DNA of 64,000 nucleotides from positions 7,502,001-7,566,000 of the forward strand of contig NZ_CP107567.1 in the NCBI RefSeq assembly GCF_025854275.1, in the 5' to 3' direction. Below are positions 1 through 8,643 of this stretch, one piece after another. Origin of the DNA: Streptomyces peucetius. Its GTDB lineage: Bacteria > Actinomycetota > Actinomycetes > Streptomycetales > Streptomycetaceae. A model generated the notes under the pieces. The model ran no database searches. It was not told the DNA's origin and saw only the letters and a list, made by a program, of their open reading frames with translations. How positions within the stretch are numbered: the first letter of the stretch is position 1; each line of letters begins with the position of its first letter. Made by a program: the position numbers and the translations under genes.

Positions 1-1229
1 GTCACCGTGTGACCGGTCAGCGCCGGCAGTTCGGCCGGCAGAGCGGGCCGCTCACCGGCCGGCAGGCCGGCGAGCAGCACCCGCCCCATCGCCGTGGCGT
101 ACGCCGGGAAGCGGGTGCCGACGGTGATGTCGATGCTCATGATGCGCACCGTCGGCACCCTCGCCACGTAACGGATGTCGGACCCGTCGAGGACCGCCAG
201 CGAGGCCGACTCGCCGACCTGCCGCACCAGGGCCGCGAGGTGCGGCTGCGCGATGTCGGCCGGCCCCAGGCCCGACAGCCGGGCGCAGCCCAGTTCGAGG
301 ACGCGCGGCCGCAGCGCGAACCGCTGCCCGTCGGGCCCCCGCCCCGCGTAACCGAGGTGCTCAAGGGTGAGCAGTGACCGCCTGGCCGTGGCCCGCGCCA
401 GTCCGGTCGCCTTGGCGACCGCGGTCAGCGGCATGCCGCCGCCGGGGTCCGCGCCCAGCGCGCGCAGCACGTCCAGCCCGCGGGCCAGGGACTGCAGATA
501 CACGGGCCCCAACTCCCGTTTCGCGCCCGCGGACAGGTCCCGCGAGGCCGCCGCCACGGCACGCTGCGCCCGCGGCGCGGCGAGCGCGTCCTCCAGCGTG
601 CCGCGCACCTGACGCAGCCGGGGCAGTACCGCTCGGGCCAGCGAGTCCGCGGTGTGCCTGCTGGTGTGACTGGCGACGCCGACCGCGCACACCGTACGCC
701 CGGCCGTGTCCCGCAGGGGCAGCGCGACAGTCACCAGGCCCGGTTCGACGAGCTGCTCCTCGCAGGCCGCCTCCAGCCCGTCCCGGAAGACCGCGCCGGC
801 CGCGCACCGCTCGGCCGGCAGCGCGTCCCCGACCCTGAAGCTGAGGTTCATGGTCCGGCGGCTCGAGGCCCGTACGACAAACCTCACCAGGTCCTGGTCG
901 GGGACCGCGACGGACACCGGCTCGCCGAACTCGTCGGCGAGGCGCGCCACCGCCGGGCCCAGCGCCGCGGGGACACCGCTCGCCGCGAGATACGCGCCGC
1001 CGAGTTCCAGCAGCCGGGGCGCGAGCGCCACTTCGCGTCCGTCGCCGCGCACCATCTCCAGACGGGCGAGCGTGGACACCACCCGGTCCACCGTGGAGCG
1101 GGCGAAGCCCGTCGTACGGGCCAGCTCGCTGTGCCGGACCCGGTCCGGCGCCCGGGGCAAGGACAGCGCGCGCAGTACGGCGAGGCCGCGGTCGAGCGGA
1201 CCCACGGGAGAGGGCAGGGGCTGCGGCAC
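1..1229 (-). CDS. Two-domain IclR-family transcriptional regulator (3' end beyond the window)
   Basis: The reading frame runs off the left edge, with about 409 codons visible. It contains two successive IclR units. The first has a winged helix at about residues 12-60 (SELARTTGFARSTVDRVV) and an effector-like part to about 235. The second has a winged helix at about 258-310 (LTAVAKATGLARATARRSL) and an IclR effector domain that includes ATAMGRVLLAGL. Tandem IclR proteins are known from the PcaR group, which controls beta-ketoadipate genes. The GTG start at 1229 follows AAGGAGG at good spacing. It is divergent from a PcaF-like thiolase, so control of that gene is a reasonable inference. Confidence 0.85.
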   Translation of the reverse strand, partial: MPQPLPSPVGPLDRGLAVLRALSLPRAPDRVRHSELARTTGFARSTVDRVVSTLARLEMVRGDGREVALAPRLLELGGAYLAASGVPAALGPAVARLADEFGEPVSVAVPDQDLVRFVVRASSRRTMNLSFRVGDALPAERCAAGAVFRDGLEAACEEQLVEPGLVTVALPLRDTAGRTVCAVGVASHTSRHTADSLARAVLPRLRQVRGTLEDALAAPRAQRAVAAASRDLSAGAKRELGPVYLQSLARGLDVLRALGADPGGGMPLTAVAKATGLARATARRSLLTLEHLGYAGRGPDGQRFALRPRVLELGCARLSGLGPADIAQPHLAALVRQVGESASLAVLDGSDIRYVARVPTVRIMSIDITVGTRFPAYATAMGRVLLAGLPAGERPALPAELPALTGHTV

Positions 1230-1310
1230 GGTGCCTCCTTGCGCGGTGGGTGCCCGGCCCGGCCGTTGACAGCGGGCACGGCCGGGCCGAAACTCGGGCA
1301 CGAACGATTG

Positions 1311-1324
1311 TGAATGAAAGTTCA
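1311..1324. promoter_or_regulatory. Candidate IclR-type operator
   Basis: TGAATGAAAGTTCA is an imperfect palindrome (arms TGAA/TTCA) in the 196-bp divergent gap between the IclR gene and the thiolase. It is placed where the regulator could act on both genes. There is no experimental support, and a half-site of this length could occur by chance. Confidence 0.3.
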
Positions 1325-1425
1325 CCATGCGAACAGCCGCACGAACACACCGTACCGAAGACCCGCGAACAGCCCCGACCGAAGAACTGAACAACCCCGC
1401 CGCTCCAGGCCCTGGGAGACAACCG

Positions 1426-2610
1426 ATGAGCATCCGCGACGTGTACATCGTCGACGCCGTACGCACCCCGATCGGCAAGTTCGGGGGCGCGCTCTCCGCC
1501 GTACGGCCCGACGACCTCGCCGCGCACGTCGTGAGGGCGCTCGTCGACCGCACCCCGGACCTCGACCCGGCCCGCATCGACGACGTCGTCCTCGGCGACG
1601 CCAACGGGGCGGGCGAGGACAACCGCGACGTCGCCCGGATGGCGGTGCTGCTGGCCGGACTGCCGGTCTCCGTGCCCGGCGTGACCGTCAACCGGCTGTG
1701 CGGCTCCGGCCTGGAGGCGGTCGTCCAGGCCGCCCGGGCCATCGCCCTGGGCGACGCGTCCGTCGCGATCGCCGGCGGCGTCGAGTCGATGTCCCGCGCG
1801 CCCTGGGTGCTGCAGAAGCCCGAGCGCGCCTTCCCGGCGGGCCACCAGCAGCTCCACTCGACCACTCTCGGCTGGCGCATGGTCAACCCGAGGATGCCCG
1901 CCGAATGGACCGCGTCCCTCGGTGAAGGGGCGGAACTCGTCGCCGACAAGCACGCCATCACGCGTGAACAGCAGGACGCCTTCGCCCTCGCCAGCCACCA
2001 GAAGGCGGCCGAGGCCTGGGCGAAGGGCCTGTACGACGGCGAGGTCGTCCCCTACGGCGATGTGGACCTGCCTCGCGACGAATGCATCCGCGACACCACG
2101 TCCATGGAGGCGCTCGCCAAGCTGAAGCCGTCGTTCCGCACCGACGGCACGGTCACCGCGGGCAACGCCTCACCCCTCAACGACGGCGCCGCGGCGCTGC
2201 TCCTGGTCGACGAGGAGGGACTGCGGGCGACGGGCCGCGAGCCGCTCGCCCGGATCCGCGCCTCGGCGGTCACCGGGATCGAGCCGCAGCTCTTCGGGCT
2301 CGGCCCGGTCGAAGCCGTGAGGCGGGCGCTCGCTAAGGCGGACAGGTCCTTCGGCGATCTGACGGCCTTCGAGCTCAACGAGGCCTTTGCGGCACAGTCG
2401 CTCGGCTGCCTGGCCGAGTGGCCGGAGCTGGACCCCTCGGTCGTGAACCGGCGGGGCGGCGCGATCGCCATCGGCCATCCGCTCGGCGCGTCGGGCGCGC
2501 GCCTCGCCGGCTCCGTGGCCCACCAGCTCGCGGCGGCGGGCTCGGGAACCGGGGTGGCGGCCCTGTGCATCGGGGTGGGCCAGGGAATCGCCCTGGTGCT
2601 GGAGCGCTGA
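1426..2610 (+). CDS. pcaF: Thiolase, probable beta-ketoadipyl-CoA thiolase
   Basis: The 394-residue protein has normal thiolase length. All three catalytic elements are present: nucleophile Cys92 in NRLCGSGL, His351 in GHPLGASGAR, and Cys381 in LCIGVGQG. PcaF cleaves beta-ketoadipyl-CoA to succinyl-CoA and acetyl-CoA at the end of the beta-ketoadipate pathway; related acetyl-CoA acetyltransferases cannot be excluded from sequence alone. The ATG at 1426 is preferred because thiolases begin MSxxxVYIVDAVRTP; the in-frame ATG at 1327 lies next to the putative operator. The divergent PcaR-like regulator supports the PcaF reading, but no other pca gene is visible. Confidence 0.85.
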   Translation: MSIRDVYIVDAVRTPIGKFGGALSAVRPDDLAAHVVRALVDRTPDLDPARIDDVVLGDANGAGEDNRDVARMAVLLAGLPVSVPGVTVNRLCGSGLEAVVQAARAIALGDASVAIAGGVESMSRAPWVLQKPERAFPAGHQQLHSTTLGWRMVNPRMPAEWTASLGEGAELVADKHAITREQQDAFALASHQKAAEAWAKGLYDGEVVPYGDVDLPRDECIRDTTSMEALAKLKPSFRTDGTVTAGNASPLNDGAAALLLVDEEGLRATGREPLARIRASAVTGIEPQLFGLGPVEAVRRALAKADRSFGDLTAFELNEAFAAQSLGCLAEWPELDPSVVNRRGGAIAIGHPLGASGARLAGSVAHQLAAAGSGTGVAALCIGVGQGIALVLER

Positions 2611-2619
2611 CGCCGGCAC

Positions 2620-2664
2620 ACGTGCGGGGCGTGACCGGACCTTGTCCGCTCACGCCCCGCACGT
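2620..2664. terminator. Bidirectional hairpin terminator
   Basis: A perfect 15-bp stem starts ACGTGCGGGG and closes with CCCCGCACGT, around a 15-nt loop. It lies between the convergent thiolase and thioredoxin genes, so it can serve both. No T-tract follows, as is usual in Streptomyces. Confidence 0.75.
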
Positions 2665-2711
2665 ACGACACGGTACGACTCACGGCCCGGGACAGGCCGT
2701 GAGCGCCGAGG

Positions 2712-3110
2712 TCAGGCCCCGGCCTGGCCGCCCTCGGGTGCGGCAGCACCCTGCTGGGCCTCCTCGATCGACTTGCGGACCTCGTCCATGTCGAGGGCGC
2801 GCGCCTGTCCGATGACGTCCTCGAGCGACGACTCGGGCAGCGCACCGGGCTGGGCGAAAACCGCGACGTTGTCGCGCACGATCATCAGCGTGGGGATCGA
2901 ACGGATCTCGAAGGCCGCCGCGAGCTCCTGCTGGGCCTCGGTGTCGACCTTCGCGAACACCAGGTCGGTGTGACGCTCCGACGCGCCCTCGTAGACCGGC
3001 GCGAACTGGCGGCAGGGACCACACCAGGAAGCCCAGAAGTCGATCAGGACGAAGTCGTTGTCGGTCACGACCTGATCGAAGTTTTCCTTGGTGAGCTCAA
3101 CGGTGCTCAT
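2712..3110 (-). CDS. trxA: Thioredoxin
   Basis: This is a 132-residue cytoplasmic thiol-disulfide oxidoreductase. The active site WCGPC has its cysteines at residues 30 and 33, inside FWASWCGPCRQFAPVYE. The cis-proline loop SIPTLMI is present. The C-terminal tail beyond about residue 108 is an Ala/Gly/Gln-rich extension longer than in classical 105-110-residue thioredoxins. It is divergent from the flavoprotein disulfide-reductase homologue at 3229, but that enzyme is of the lipoamide dehydrogenase class and is not its obvious reductase. Confidence 0.93.
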   Translation of the reverse strand: MSTVELTKENFDQVVTDNDFVLIDFWASWCGPCRQFAPVYEGASERHTDLVFAKVDTEAQQELAAAFEIRSIPTLMIVRDNVAVFAQPGALPESSLEDVIGQARALDMDEVRKSIEEAQQGAAAPEGGQAGA

Positions 3111-3228
3111 GACGTACTACCTCTTCCTGACGTCCGGCGGACTCGCCCCGGACAACGGCGCCCGGGGTCGTGGTATTCCTGCCCCTGCCCATGTGGCCAG
3201 GACGCACACCCCGGATCAGACTGGCCCT

Positions 3229-4662
3229 ATGACCCAAGCTGTGGAGTACGACGTCGTAGTGCTGGGCGCGGGCCCTGTCGGGGAGAACGTGGCGGACCGG
3301 ACGAGAGCGGCGGGACTGAGTACCGCGGTGGTGGAGAGCGAACTCCTCGGCGGTGACTGCTCGTACTGGGCGTGCATGCCGAGCAAGGCGCTGCTGCGCC
3401 CGGTCATCGCCAGGGCCGATGCCCGCAGGCTGCCCGGCCTGAACGGCGCGGTACAGGGCCCGCTCGACACCAAGGCCGTACTCGCCCGGCGTGACGAGCA
3501 GGCGTCCCACTGGAAGGACGACGGCCAGCTGGCCTGGCTGGACTCCATCGGCGCCCGCGTCTACCGGGGCAAAGGAGCTCTGCACGGTCCGAGGAAAGTG
3601 GTCGTGTACGGACCGGAGGGCGAGCACTGGTCGCTGACCGCGCGGCACGCCGTCGTCGTGAGCACCGGCAGCCGGGCGGTCCTGCCGGACATCCCGGGCC
3701 TGGCCGGAGCCGGCGCGTGGACGAGCCGTGAGGCGACCAGCGCGCGCGAGGCGCCGGGGCGGCTGGCGATCGTGGGCGGGGGAGTGGTCGGCGTCGAGAT
3801 GGCCACCGCCTGGCAGGCGCTCGGCTCGAAGGTGACCCTGCTCGTACGCGGCGGTGGACTGCTGCCCAGGATGGAACCGTTCGTGGGCGCGCACGTGGCC
3901 GAGGGGCTGAAGGAGGCCGGCGTCACGATCCGCACGGACACCGAGGTGACCGGCGTCGAACGCCCCGGCGGCAAGGGCCCCGTGACGCTGGTCCTCGGCG
4001 GGGGCGAGCGCGTCGAGGCCGACGAGGTGCTCTTCGCGACGGGCCGCGCCCCGCGCACCGACAGCATCGGCCTGGAGACCGTGGGCCTGGAACCGGGTTC
4101 CTGGCTGAAGGTCGACGACAGCTGCCGCGTCGAGGGCTCGCAGTGGCTGTACGCGGTCGGCGACGTCAACCGCCGGGCGCTCCTCACCCATCAGGGCAAG
4201 TACCAGGCGCGTATCGCCGGGGACGTCATCGCGGCCAGGGCGCAGGCCGTTCCGCTGATGGAGTCCGACCGCTGGGGCGCGCACTCTGCGACGGCCGACC
4301 ACGCCGCGGTGCCACAGGTGGTGTTCACCGACCCCGAGGCCGCCGCCGTGGGCCTGTCCCTCGCCGAGGCGGAACAGGCAGGACACCGGGTGCGTGCCGT
4401 CGACCACGACCTCGCCGCGGTCGCGGGCGCCGGTCTCTACGCGGAGAACTACCGCGGCCGCGCCCGCATGGTCGTCGACCTGGACCGGGAGATCCTGCTC
4501 GGTGTGACCTTCGTCGGGGCGGGCGTCGGCGAGCTCCTGCACTCGGCGACGATCGCGGTGGCGGGGGAGGTGCCCATCGACCGGCTCTGGCACGCGGTCC
4601 CGTCGTACCCGACGATCAGCGAGGTCTGGCTGAGGCTGCTGGAGAACTACCGGGCGGGCTGA
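3229..4662 (+). CDS. FAD/NAD(P) disulfide oxidoreductase, dihydrolipoyl dehydrogenase-like
   Basis: The 477-residue protein belongs to the class I pyridine nucleotide-disulfide oxidoreductases. An FAD-binding GAGPVGENVA motif lies at the N terminus. The redox pair occurs in GGDCSYWACMPSKALL, the CxxxxC spacing of the family. A second Rossmann motif (VGGGVVGVEMA) binds NAD(P). The C-terminal dimer interface supplies the HAVPSYPTISE active-site base region, where true lipoamide dehydrogenases have HAHPT. Substrate is uncertain: such orphan copies are usually called Lpd-like, mercuric reductase-like or flavoprotein reductases. The ATG at 3229 is chosen over the upstream in-frame start at 3088, which lies in the promoter region shared with trxA. 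Confidence 0.85.
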   Translation: MTQAVEYDVVVLGAGPVGENVADRTRAAGLSTAVVESELLGGDCSYWACMPSKALLRPVIARADARRLPGLNGAVQGPLDTKAVLARRDEQASHWKDDGQLAWLDSIGARVYRGKGALHGPRKVVVYGPEGEHWSLTARHAVVVSTGSRAVLPDIPGLAGAGAWTSREATSAREAPGRLAIVGGGVVGVEMATAWQALGSKVTLLVRGGGLLPRMEPFVGAHVAEGLKEAGVTIRTDTEVTGVERPGGKGPVTLVLGGGERVEADEVLFATGRAPRTDSIGLETVGLEPGSWLKVDDSCRVEGSQWLYAVGDVNRRALLTHQGKYQARIAGDVIAARAQAVPLMESDRWGAHSATADHAAVPQVVFTDPEAAAVGLSLAEAEQAGHRVRAVDHDLAAVAGAGLYAENYRGRARMVVDLDREILLGVTFVGAGVGELLHSATIAVAGEVPIDRLWHAVPSYPTISEVWLRLLENYRAG

Positions 4663-4675
4663 GCCGGACCGCGTT

Positions 4676-4741
4676 GTGACCGGGGGGCCGCCCCTCCGCC
4701 CGGAGCCGTGTGACCGGGGCCGCCTTTCCGCCCGAAGCCGC
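4676..4741 (+). repeat. Imperfect tandem direct repeat in an intergenic spacer
   Basis: Two adjacent copies of about 33 nt, each starting TGTGACCGGGG and ending near GAGCCG/AAGCCG, follow the flavoprotein gene. Related GGGGCCGCC-type words continue to about 4860. The rest of the 242-bp gap to the AEC gene shows nothing else I can name. It may be a drifting minisatellite. Confidence 0.45.
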
Positions 4742-4904
4742 CGGAAGGCGCCTTGACCGCTCGCCGCCTGGAGCCGTGCGGTTGCCGCGGGGCCGCGCGG
4801 GGCTGTCCGGGGCCGCCCGAAGCCGCCGGAGGTGGCCCGGGGTGGTCCGGGGCCGTCCGCGTTGACCGGAGCCACCCCCTCCGCACGGGGGCGGCCGAGG
4901 GGTC

Positions 4905-5876
4905 GTGATCACCCTCGGGCATGCTGGCGCGGTGACCGTGCTCTCCGGCTTCCTGCCCATCTGGGTGATCACCGCGGTCGGCTGGGCGGCCGGCCGCTTC
5001 GGCGTACTCGGAGAGCAGGCCCAGCACGTTCTGGGCCGGTTCGCCTTCACGTTCGCCATGCCCGCGCTGTTGTTCGTGACCCTGTCGCGCGCCCGCGTCT
5101 CCGATCTGGCGAACCCCGGGGTGGCCGTCTTCGCCGTCAGCGTCCTCGTCATGCTCGGGCTCGGGCTGCTGATCGGGCGCTGGGTCTTCCACCGCAAGCC
5201 GGCCGAACGGGCCATAGGCGCGATGGCGGGCTCCTACGTGAACTCCGCCAACCTCGGCATACCCGTGGCCGTGCACGTCCTGGGTGACGCCTCGTTCGCC
5301 GTCGCGGCCGCTCTCTTCCAGACCCTGTTCGTCACACCCCTGATCCTGACCCTGCTCGACCTCGAGGCCGCGCCCGGCGCGGGCGGCAGGCGTCGCCTGT
5401 TGCGGCTGCCGCTGCGCAACCCGATCATCGCGGCGTCGGCGGCGGGCGTGGCGGTGGCCGCCCTCGGCCTGCGCCTGCCGGAGGCGGTGACCGCACCGGC
5501 CCAGATGCTCGGCGGCGCCGCCGTTCCCGCGGCGCTCTTCGCGCTCGGCATGTCCCTCGACATCCGCACGACGGGAAGCGCCGCCGTACCGCTCACCGAA
5601 CCGGCACCGGCCGCACGCGCCGAGCGGCACGTCCTCGTCACCCTCAAAACGGTCGTCCAGCCGCTGGTCGCCTACGCGCTCGCCCGCTGGGTCTTCGGCA
5701 TCGAGGGCCATGACCTGCTGGCGGTCGTGCTGTGCGCGGGCCTGCCGACGGCCCAGAACGCGTTCATCTTCGCGTCCCAGTACCGCCTCGACACACGGCT
5801 CGTGTCGGAGACGGTCCTGCTCTCCACCCTGCTGTCCATGGGCACCCTGTCTCTGATCACCTGGCTCCTCGCCTGA
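4905..5876 (+). CDS. AEC family transporter (auxin efflux carrier-like)
   Basis: The 323-residue membrane protein has the AEC layout: two groups of about five transmembrane helices around a hydrophilic middle. Family-like stretches include FAFTFAMPALLF near the start and SYVNSANLGIPVA near residue 110; the C-terminal half carries AGLPTAQNAFIFASQY. Family members export small organic anions such as malate or auxin-like acids, and the substrate here is unknown. The GTG at 4905 follows GAGGGG at fair spacing; GTG at 4932 is an alternative. It appears to be a single-gene unit ending at a hairpin. Confidence 0.85.
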   Translation: MITLGHAGAVTVLSGFLPIWVITAVGWAAGRFGVLGEQAQHVLGRFAFTFAMPALLFVTLSRARVSDLANPGVAVFAVSVLVMLGLGLLIGRWVFHRKPAERAIGAMAGSYVNSANLGIPVAVHVLGDASFAVAAALFQTLFVTPLILTLLDLEAAPGAGGRRRLLRLPLRNPIIAASAAGVAVAALGLRLPEAVTAPAQMLGGAAVPAALFALGMSLDIRTTGSAAVPLTEPAPAARAERHVLVTLKTVVQPLVAYALARWVFGIEGHDLLAVVLCAGLPTAQNAFIFASQYRLDTRLVSETVLLSTLLSMGTLSLITWLLA

Positions 5877-5891
5877 GTCTCACGGCCGCTG

Positions 5892-5913
5892 ACCGGCGCC
5901 ACGGTGCGCCGGT
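5892..5913 (+). terminator. Hairpin terminator after the AEC gene
   Basis: A stem ACCGGCGC / GCGCCGGT (8 bp) with a 6-nt loop starts 15 bp after the AEC stop codon. Confidence 0.6.
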
Positions 5914-5972
5914 GGAAAACTCGGGAGCGGAGGGTGGACTTCCGGCGCCCGTACGGGAATAGGTTGTGTCCC

Positions 5973-6938
5973 ATGAGCAATCTCGATCGCCAGGCCACCC
6001 CCACCGTATGCGGCGGTCGGGGGTTCGTCGTCGCCGAGCCCGTCCGCGAACTCCTCAGCCCCCGCCGTGTCCCGCTCGGCGAGTCGACCGAAGTCCGCCG
6101 CCTGCTGCCCAACCTGGGCCGGCGCATGGTCGGCGCCTGGGCGTTCGTCGACCACTACGGCCCCGACGACATCGCCGACGAACCCGGCATGCAGGTGCCG
6201 CCGCACCCGCACATGGGCCTGCAGACGGTCAGCTGGCTGCACGAGGGCGAGGTCCTGCACCGCGACAGCACCGGCGCGCTCGCCACGATCCGCCCCCGGG
6301 AGCTGGGCCTCATGACCTCCGGGCGCGCGATCAGCCACTCCGAGGAGAGCCCCCGGCCCCACGCCCGCTTCCTCCACGGCGCCCAGCTGTGGGTGGCGCT
6401 GCCCGCGGAACACCGCCACATCGAGCCCCACTTCCAGCACCACACCGACCTGCCCCGCGTCACTGCCCCCGGCCTGACCGCCACGGTCGTCCTCGGCAGC
6501 CTCGACGGAGCGACGTCACCGGGCCCGACGTACACCCCGCTCGTGGGTGCGGATCTCGCCCTCGCCCACGGCACGGAGGCACGCCTCCCGCTCGACCCGG
6601 ACTTCGAGTACGCGGTCCTCGCCATGTCCGGCGAGGCCCACGTCGACGGCGTCCCGGTGCTCCCCGGCTCGATGCTCTACCTCGGCTGCGGCCGCACCGA
6701 ACTCCCCCTGCGCGCCGAGTCCGACGCCGGCCTGATGCTGCTGGGCGGCGAGCCGTTCGAGGAGGAGATCATCATGTTCTGGAACTGGATCGGCCGGACC
6801 CAGGAGGACATCGCACAGGCCCGCGAGGACTGGATGCACGGCACCCGCTTCGGCGAGGTGAAGGGCTACGACGGCACTCCGCTTCCGGCGCCGGAGCTGC
6901 CGGCGACGCCGCTGAAGGCGCGGGGGAGGGTGCGCTGA
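5973..6938 (+). CDS. Pirin family protein (cupin), used as an integration target
   Basis: The 321-residue bicupin has the pirin N-terminal metal-site region PHPHMGLQTVSW with HxH and a downstream His/Glu region. Pirins bind iron or other metals and some act as quercetinases or redox sensors; the role here is unknown. The ATG at 5973 matches the family start; an upstream in-frame start at 5904 adds an unrelated extension. The 3' end from 6774 onward is repeated at 12204-12368. The present 3' end was therefore probably brought in by an integrated element and keeps the gene intact. Confidence 0.9.
   Translation: MSNLDRQATPTVCGGRGFVVAEPVRELLSPRRVPLGESTEVRRLLPNLGRRMVGAWAFVDHYGPDDIADEPGMQVPPHPHMGLQTVSWLHEGEVLHRDSTGALATIRPRELGLMTSGRAISHSEESPRPHARFLHGAQLWVALPAEHRHIEPHFQHHTDLPRVTAPGLTATVVLGSLDGATSPGPTYTPLVGADLALAHGTEARLPLDPDFEYAVLAMSGEAHVDGVPVLPGSMLYLGCGRTELPLRAESDAGLMLLGGEPFEEEIIMFWNWIGRTQEDIAQAREDWMHGTRFGEVKGYDGTPLPAPELPATPLKARGRVR
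6774..6836 (+). repeat. attL: Left attachment site (attL) of the integrated element
   Basis: A 63-bp stretch inside the pirin 3' end, beginning ATGTTCTGGAACTGG, is identical to 12204-12266, exactly 5,430 bp downstream. After this block the copies differ at scattered, mostly silent positions through the shared stop codon (6938 and 12368). This is the pattern left by site-specific integration of an element that carries a replacement gene end. Confidence 0.8.
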
Positions 6939-7114
6939 CCTGGGGCAATCGTCTGAACTGGCCTCGGGCGGGCCGACTTGGGAGAGGTTCCGTTTCCTGA
7001 CGACTCGTAGCTGCTCGCTCGGCCCTTGAGGTGTGCTGCGGGCCTTGGGTGCGACTCCCATGTGGCGCAGGGTGTGGTGACGTTTGGCGGAACGAATGCT
7101 GACTCTATGCTGAC

Positions 7115-7411
7115 TTTACTGACGGGTAGTCAGTTCATTTGGTGGCGACCCGCGCGTTGGCGTCGCGCCGGGAGTGAGCCAGCCGAAGGCTCCGCCGGCA
7201 AGGCCGTCTCGTACACGTGCGGAGTCGTGGCGTGTCTTGCGTCGCACGAGATGGGCAACGGTCGACTCCGTCTACGCCGATCCAGCGAGTTGTGGGTAGT
7301 CCACAAAGGATGCCCTCTCAGCTTCCCTCAGTTCGCGGCGGGACCGCGTCTGCGTGCGGGATCATGAGGTTAGTCGCCGAGTTCGCGAGAATGCCGCCGG
7401 AGAAGCGGCAT
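7115..7411 (+). repeat. Diverged direct repeat, left copy
   Basis: About 300 bp align with 12452-12750 in the same order. The landmarks are GACGGGTAGTCAGTTCA (7121), the palindrome at 7290, a CGCCGAGTTC block near 7377 and GCCGCCGGAGAAGCGGCATC at its end. The non-coding divergence implies two related but separately acquired sequences rather than a recent duplication. Confidence 0.65.
7290..7306. promoter_or_regulatory. Palindrome TTGTGG-N5-CCACAA, left copy
   Basis: TTGTGGGTAGTCCACAA has perfect 6-bp arms. The identical 17-mer lies at 12628 within the otherwise diverged repeat. Perfect conservation in drifting sequence suggests a protein-binding site, for example a recombinase arm site or an element operator. 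Confidence 0.4.
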
Positions 7412-7602
7412 CGGTCCTCCGTAAGTTGTTTGGCGGCCCGCGAAAGTCATCTCGGGGCCGCGGCAGATCTGGGTTTGTTGGGACGGACTGCTGATGTGCC
7501 AGCTGCCTCTACGGTCTGCTGGGAAGGCGATGCGGCGCAGCAACGGCGCACCCGCATCGTCGCCGTTGGTGCGATGCGCCCGCGCGGCGACAACGGCGGT
7601 TT

Positions 7603-8640
7603 CTAGGGGTCGTTGCAACACGTGGTCGGTTGTTCAGGCCGCGAGGAGTTTTGCAGGTGCTCGGCTGGGGTTTCCCAGTCGAGCGTTTTGCGTGGGCGGC
7701 CGTTGAGCTGGGCGGCAACGGTGTCGAGGTGTTCGCGGCTGTGGGGGGACAGGTCGGTCCCTTTGGGAAAGTACTGCCGTAGCAGGCCGTTCGTGTTCTC
7801 GTTGGAGCCGCGCTGCCAGGGACTGGCCGGGTCACAGAAGTAGACCGGGACGTCGGTGGCGAGGGTGAACGAGCGGTGGGCAGCCGTCTCGGAACCCTGG
7901 TCCCAGGTCAAGGACCGCTTGAGATGGGCGGGAAGCCGCTGGACGGTCTGCTGGAGTGCGTCGCGGACGGCCTCGGCGGTGCGGCCGTTGGGCAGGTGTA
8001 CGAGCATGACGTAGCGGGTGGCGCGTTCGACCAGAGTGCCGATCGCCGAGCCGTTGTCCTTGCCGATGATCAGGTCGCCTTCCCAGTGGCCGGGCACTGC
8101 CCGGTCCTCGGCGTCGGCCGGCCGCTCGCTGATCATGACCATCGGGTCGGTGAAACGGGGCTGACGCTGGTGGGCCTGGCGCTGCGGCCTGCGGCGGGCC
8201 TGTCCGCTGCGCAGTGCGCCCGCGAGCTCTCGCCGTAGTTCTCCGCGTCCTTGCAGGTAGAGGGCCTGGTAGACGGTTTCGTGGACCACGTGCGTCTCCG
8301 GCCGGTCGGGGAACTGCCTGCGCAGAGCCTGACAGATCTGCTCGGGGCTCCACAGTTCGTCCAGGCCGGCCTGGACGACGGCCCGCAGTTCCGGGTTCTG
8401 GCTGATCTTGCGGGGTTTGGGGCGGGGCGGCGTTCATCGGCCCGGGCCTGGGCCGCGAAGGGCCGGTACTGACCGCTTCCAGGGTGGCGGTTGCGTCGGA
8501 TCTCCCGGCTGACCGTGGACGGACTGCGGCCGAGCTCGGCGGCGATCGCCCGGACGGTGGCGTTCTCCCGCAGCCGGTCCGCGATATGAATCCGGTCGGC
8601 CTCGCACAGGTACCGCGCCGGCACGGAAAGCGGCTCCACC
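7603..8640 (-). pseudogene. IS30-family transposase, frameshifted and truncated at its 5' end
   Basis: The N-terminal part (about 8640 to 8410) carries the IS30 helix-turn-helix, with DRLRENATVRAIAAELGRS and STVSREIRRN. A one-base loss in a G/C run near 8410-8425 shifts the frame. Downstream, the second frame gives SQNPELRAVVQAGLDELW and then the intact integrase core: GHWEGDLIIG (first Asp), LTWDQGSE (second Asp) and SPWQRGSNENTNGLLRQY (Glu). The 3' IS end is preserved near 7606 (GGGGTCGTTGCAACACG). The opposite IS end and the first codons are missing, cut off at the junction with the AmaP-like gene at 8644. The copy is presumably inactive. Confidence 0.85.
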
Positions 8641-8643
8641 GCT

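Larger units (their letters stand above)
6939..7602. other. Non-coding left end of the integrated element
   Basis: No convincing gene is present. The segment 7115-7411 is a diverged copy (many substitutions and small indels) of 12452-12750, with shared landmarks GACGGGTAGTCAGTTCA and a 17-bp palindrome. It is most likely the element's end region. Confidence 0.5.

Noticed and set aside
361..1998. Long minus-strand reading frame of 545 codons across the IclR and thiolase genes
   Set aside because: It lies over two real genes with clear motifs on other frames and has the Arg/Gly/Ala composition of a high-GC shadow frame.
3097..4875. 592-codon minus-strand frame
   Set aside because: Antisense shadow of the flavoprotein gene; no recognisable protein features.
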